A stretch of DNA of 64,000 nucleotides, taken from Lysobacter enzymogenes (lineage in GTDB: Bacteria > Pseudomonadota > Gammaproteobacteria > Xanthomonadales > Xanthomonadaceae). The stretch spans positions 191,390-255,389 of the forward strand of contig NZ_FNOG01000006.1 of assembly GCF_900106525.1 (NCBI RefSeq), given 5' to 3'. Numbering within the stretch: position 1 is the first letter of the stretch; each line of letters opens with the position of its first letter. Of the stretch, positions 60,961 through 64,000 are shown in pieces. The position numbers and the translations under genes are program-made. The notes beneath the pieces were generated by a model. The model was given only the letters and a program-made list of their open reading frames with translations, ran no database searches and had not been told where the DNA came from.

Positions 60961-63900
60961 ATGGCGAAGTGGTTCCTGCAGCGTGTGTGGTCTCACCCGG
61001 CAGTCGTTCCGGCGCAAGCCGGAATCCCTCCCAAGCCCGTCATTCCGGCGAAAGCCGGAATCCCTGCCAAGCCCGTCTTTCCGGCGAAAGCCGGAATCCC
61101 CCCTAAGCCCGTCATTCCGGCGAAAGCCGGAATCCATTTTGCTGTCGCTTTTCCCAACGGCGATGAACGTCGGGCAGAAGCCAAGTCAAAATGGATTCCG
61201 GCTTTCGCCGGAATGACGACGGGTGGAGCGGCGAAGGCGGGAGCGGCGGCATTGGCGGCGAGTCTGCTGGCGCTGGCGTTCTCGGCCGATGCGCTTGCGC
61301 AGGGCGCCACCGCTGCGCCGCGCACGCTCGACGACTTCGAATCCGCCTCGCCGTGGAAAGTCGTCGTCTCCGACCAGGTCACCGCGCAACTGCGCAAGAC
61401 CGAAGGCGCCGACGGCGCCGCGCTGTGCCTGGACTACGATTTCAACGGCGTCTCCGGCTATGCCGGCCTGCAGCGCGAGCTGCCGCTGGAGTATCCGGAC
61501 AACTACCAGTTCGCGTTCCGACTGCGCGGAGATTCGCCAGCCAACGACCTGCAATTCAAGCTGGTCGACGCCAGCGGCGACAACGTGTGGTGGGTCAACA
61601 AGCCGCGCTACGACTATCCGAAAGCCTGGACGCCGGTGGTCTACAAGAAGCGCCACATCTCGCGCGCCTGGGGCCCGGATCCGGATCCGAGCCTGCGCCG
61701 CAGCGCCAAGCTCGAATTCACCGTCTACAACAGCGCCGGCGGCAAGGGCTCGGTGTGTTTCGATTCGCTGAGCCTGCAGCCGCTGCCGGTCGATCCGGGC
61801 GGGCCGTACGACGCTCGCGCCAGTGCGAGCGCGTCGCTGCCCAACGGCGCGGCGGGCAACGCGGTCGACGGCAAGCGCGACAGCGCGTGGCGGGCGAAGC
61901 TCGATCCGGCCAAACCGCCGCAGCTGACCGTCGACCTGGGCCGTTCGCGCGAGCTCGGCGGCGTGGTGCTGCGCTGGCTCGGCGACGCTTACGCTTCGGC
62001 CTACCGACTCGCGCTGTCCGACGACGGCCAGCGCTGGCGCGATGCGCTCGCGCTCGGCGATGGCGACGGCGGTTCCGACTATCTGGCCCTGCCCGAATCG
62101 CAAGCGCGCTATCTGCGCTTGACCGCGTTGGCCGGACCTAAGGCGGATATCGCGCTGGCCGAGTTCGAGACCCAGCCGCTCGAGTTCGCCGCCACGCCCA
62201 ACGATTTCGTCCGCGCCGTCGCCGCCGAGGCGCCGCGCGGCCGCTACCCGCGCGGTTTCAGCGGCGAGCAGCCGTACTGGACCCTGATCGGCGTCGACGG
62301 CGGCACCGACCAGGCGCTGATCGGCGAGGACGGCGCGATCGAAGTGGGCAAGGGCGCTTTCAGCCTGGAGCCGTTCGTGGTCAGCGACGGCAAGCTGACG
62401 AGCTGGGCCGATGCGCAGACTTCGCAGAGCCTGCAGGACGGTTATCTGCCGATTCCTTCGGCGCATTGGCGCCACCCGCAGTTCAAGCTCGACATCACCG
62501 CCTTCGCCGACGACCGCCGCGATGCCGGCGGCGGTTCGCGGCTGATGGCGCGCTACCGGCTCAGCAACGACACCGCGCAGGAGCGCAGCTATCGCTTCGT
62601 GCTGGCACTGCGGCCGCTGCAGGTCAATCCGCCGACCCAGTTCCTGAGCCAGGTCGGCGGGGTCAGCCGCATCCAGAGCCTGCGCAGCGACAAGCACGGC
62701 TTCAGCGTCGAAGGCGGCGACGGCCTGCGCGCGGCGCGGCGGATCCAGGCCAGCGCCGCCGATGCGAGCCTGGCGGCGACGTTCGATCATGGCGACGTGG
62801 TCAAGCGACTGGCGCAGGCCGATTGGAAGCGGGCCTGCGAGGACTGCACGCCCGAAGGCGATCTGCTGCTGCGTTTCGGCGGCTCGGTGCAGACCGGCGT
62901 CGAGCACGACCGCAACGCGATGGCGTCCGCCGCGCTGGTGTATCGGGTCACGCTCAAGCCGGGGCAGTCGCGCGAGTTCGTCTGGAGCACGGCGTTGATC
63001 GGCGAGGACGACGGCGGTTTCGCCGACGCCGCCGAAGTCGCGGCGCGCCAGCAGCTGGTCGCGGCGCAATGGCGCGAGAAGCTCGACCGGGTCAAGCTGC
63101 GCGTGCCCGCGGCCGGCCAGCATCTGGTCGACACGCTGCGCACCGCGCTGGCGCACATGCTGATCAGCCGCACCGGCCCGCGCCTGCAGCCGGGCACGCG
63201 TTCCTACGCGCGCGCCTGGATCCGCGACGGCGCGATGATCAACGAAGGCCTGCTGCGCCTGGGCCGCGAGGACGTGGCCGAACAGTTCCTGCGCTGGTAT
63301 GCGCCGTACCAGTTCGCCAACGGCAAGGTGCCGTGTTGCGTCGACGACCGCGGCAGCGACCCGGTGCCGGAGAACGACAGCCACGGCGAACTGATCTTCG
63401 CCATCGCCGAGCAGTACCGCTACGACCGCAATCGCGAACTGCTGGCGCAGATGTGGCCGCACGTGGTCGGCGCGGTGCGCTACATGGATCAACTGCGCGC
63501 CAGCGAGCGCACCGAAGCCAATCGCGCCCGCGATCCGGCGTTCTACGGAATGATGCCGGCTTCGATCAGCCACGAAGGCTATTCGGCCAAGCCGATGCAT
63601 TCGTACTGGGACAATTTCTGGGCGCTGCGCGGCTACAAGGACGCGGTCGAGATCGCGCAGTGGTTAGGCAAGGACGAGCAGGCGCGCGCGTTCGCCGCGT
63701 CGCGCGACGAGTTCCGCGCCGATCTGTACGCCTCCATCGGCCACGCCGCGCGCCGCCACGGCATCGACTACATTCCCGGCGCCGCCGAACTCGGCGATTT
63801 CGACGCCACCTCCACCACCATCGCGCTGGCGCCCGGCGGCGAGCAGGGCTGGCTGCCGCAGCCGCTGCTGGACAACACCTTCCAGCGCTACTGGAAAGAG

Positions 63901-64000
63901 TTCGTCGACCGCCGCGACGGCCGCCGCGAGTGGAAGGACTACACGCCTTACGAGCTGCGCACCGTCGGCAGTTTCGTGCGCCTGGGCTGGCGCGAGCGTG
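60961..64000 (+). CDS. Large discoidin/(alpha/alpha)6 glycosidase-like protein, 3' end outside window
   Basis: The frame from ATG 60961 is open for 1013 codons to the window end. GGAAGGAG (60945-60952) lies eight bases upstream. Residues 1-12 are followed by four in-frame 12-residue repeats (P-A-K-A-G-I type), an inverted repeat arm, and only then a signal peptide (about 90-115; AALAASLLALAFSADALAQ). After that come a carbohydrate-binding-like beta domain (about 120-270), a discoidin-type domain (about 275-400), and an (alpha/alpha)6 catalytic-like region from about 730 (YARAWIRDGAMINEGLLRLG; SHGELIFAIAEQYRYDR; MHSYWDNFWALRGY). The family is not certain. It may cut the oligosaccharides produced by the GH144 enzyme. 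An alternative ATG at 61213 would skip the repeats. Confidence 0.8.
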   Translation, partial: MAKWFLQRVWSHPAVVPAQAGIPPKPVIPAKAGIPAKPVFPAKAGIPPKPVIPAKAGIHFAVAFPNGDERRAEAKSKWIPAFAGMTTGGAAKAGAAALAASLLALAFSADALAQGATAAPRTLDDFESASPWKVVVSDQVTAQLRKTEGADGAALCLDYDFNGVSGYAGLQRELPLEYPDNYQFAFRLRGDSPANDLQFKLVDASGDNVWWVNKPRYDYPKAWTPVVYKKRHISRAWGPDPDPSLRRSAKLEFTVYNSAGGKGSVCFDSLSLQPLPVDPGGPYDARASASASLPNGAAGNAVDGKRDSAWRAKLDPAKPPQLTVDLGRSRELGGVVLRWLGDAYASAYRLALSDDGQRWRDALALGDGDGGSDYLALPESQARYLRLTALAGPKADIALAEFETQPLEFAATPNDFVRAVAAEAPRGRYPRGFSGEQPYWTLIGVDGGTDQALIGEDGAIEVGKGAFSLEPFVVSDGKLTSWADAQTSQSLQDGYLPIPSAHWRHPQFKLDITAFADDRRDAGGGSRLMARYRLSNDTAQERSYRFVLALRPLQVNPPTQFLSQVGGVSRIQSLRSDKHGFSVEGGDGLRAARRIQASAADASLAATFDHGDVVKRLAQADWKRACEDCTPEGDLLLRFGGSVQTGVEHDRNAMASAALVYRVTLKPGQSREFVWSTALIGEDDGGFADAAEVAARQQLVAAQWREKLDRVKLRVPAAGQHLVDTLRTALAHMLISRTGPRLQPGTRSYARAWIRDGAMINEGLLRLGREDVAEQFLRWYAPYQFANGKVPCCVDDRGSDPVPENDSHGELIFAIAEQYRYDRNRELLAQMWPHVVGAVRYMDQLRASERTEANRARDPAFYGMMPASISHEGYSAKPMHSYWDNFWALRGYKDAVEIAQWLGKDEQARAFAASRDEFRADLYASIGHAARRHGIDYIPGAAELGDFDATSTTIALAPGGEQGWLPQPLLDNTFQRYWKEFVDRRDGRREWKDYTPYELRTVGSFVRLGWRER
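61003..61216. repeat. 36-bp tandem repeats plus inverted arm (REP-like) inside a coding start
   Basis: Four copies starting at 61003, 61039, 61075 and 61111, each 36 bases, share TTCCGGCGAAAGCCGGAAT (first copy one base different). The fourth continues with CCATTTT, and its reverse complement returns at 61187-61216. This is a REP/BIME-type palindrome cluster of the kind usually found between genes. Being 36 bases, each unit adds exactly 12 codons and keeps the reading frame. Confidence 0.9.

Noticed and set aside
61003-61146. Four evenly spaced 36-bp repeats resembling a CRISPR array
   Set aside because: The units are contiguous with no unique spacers, are in frame with a gene, and belong to a REP-like family also seen in inverted form.

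Overview
The window is high-GC, densely packed chromosomal DNA of a Lysobacter-type gammaproteobacterium (Xanthomonadaceae). The evidence is gene content: a Xanthomonas-like bacteria-killing type IV secretion system (X-T4SS) with a VirB7 carrying a C-terminal globular domain, effectors ending in the XVIPCD signal, a System I cytochrome c maturation operon, rluB-scpB-scpA, and the dispersed palindromic repeats common in this family. Species cannot be fixed from the sequence alone. No rRNA, tRNA, CRISPR array or insertion sequence was seen.

Layout. 1-1298 (minus): start of a probable cysteine dioxygenase and a MetX-type O-acyltransferase. 1688-8857 (minus): ccmABCDEF, dsbE/ccmG, ccmH and ccmI, mostly joined by 4-bp start/stop overlaps. 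9112-10923: a DUF3293 gene and, divergently, a methionine/glutamine-type aminotransferase. 11296-37774 (plus): the X-T4SS island: virB7-8-9-10-11-1-2-3-4, two tandem virB5-like genes, virB6, four DUF4189 secreted proteins interleaved with a broken copy of the virB6 3' end, four lipoprotein/toxin pairs, a free-standing XVIPCD-like protein, a 96-aa unknown protein and virD4 with a strong terminator. 37866-39343: an unknown protein and an omega-amidase, the usual partner of the aminotransferase, so the island appears to sit between two functionally linked housekeeping genes.

39894-47897 holds an FAD oxidoreductase, a TetR repressor and divergent NTF2-like gene separated by three 18-bp operators, a serine hydrolase, rluB, scpB and scpA. 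48532-50542 holds a fifth, detached immunity-lipoprotein/effector pair with its own promoter and terminator, followed by small conserved genes (yciI- and bolA-like). 51854-64000 is a carbohydrate-use locus: LacI regulator, Oar/TonB-dependent receptor, GH144 (endo-beta-1,2-glucanase family) lipoprotein, ABC binding protein and two permeases, and a large discoidin/(alpha/alpha)6-type protein cut by the window end.

How it works together (family knowledge plus inference): VirD4 recruits effectors by their C-terminal XVIPCD and the VirB channel delivers them into the periplasm of neighbouring Gram-negative cells, where the lysozyme-like, GH19, GH73 and M23 domains cut peptidoglycan. The lipoprotein encoded just upstream of each toxin should protect the producer. 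The most unusual points are the XVIPCD protein without a toxin domain next to virD4, the DUF4189/virB6-tail duplication, the duplicated virB5, two related immunity lipoproteins that both pair with M23 effectors, and a 36-bp repeat array translated in frame ahead of the signal peptide of the last gene.
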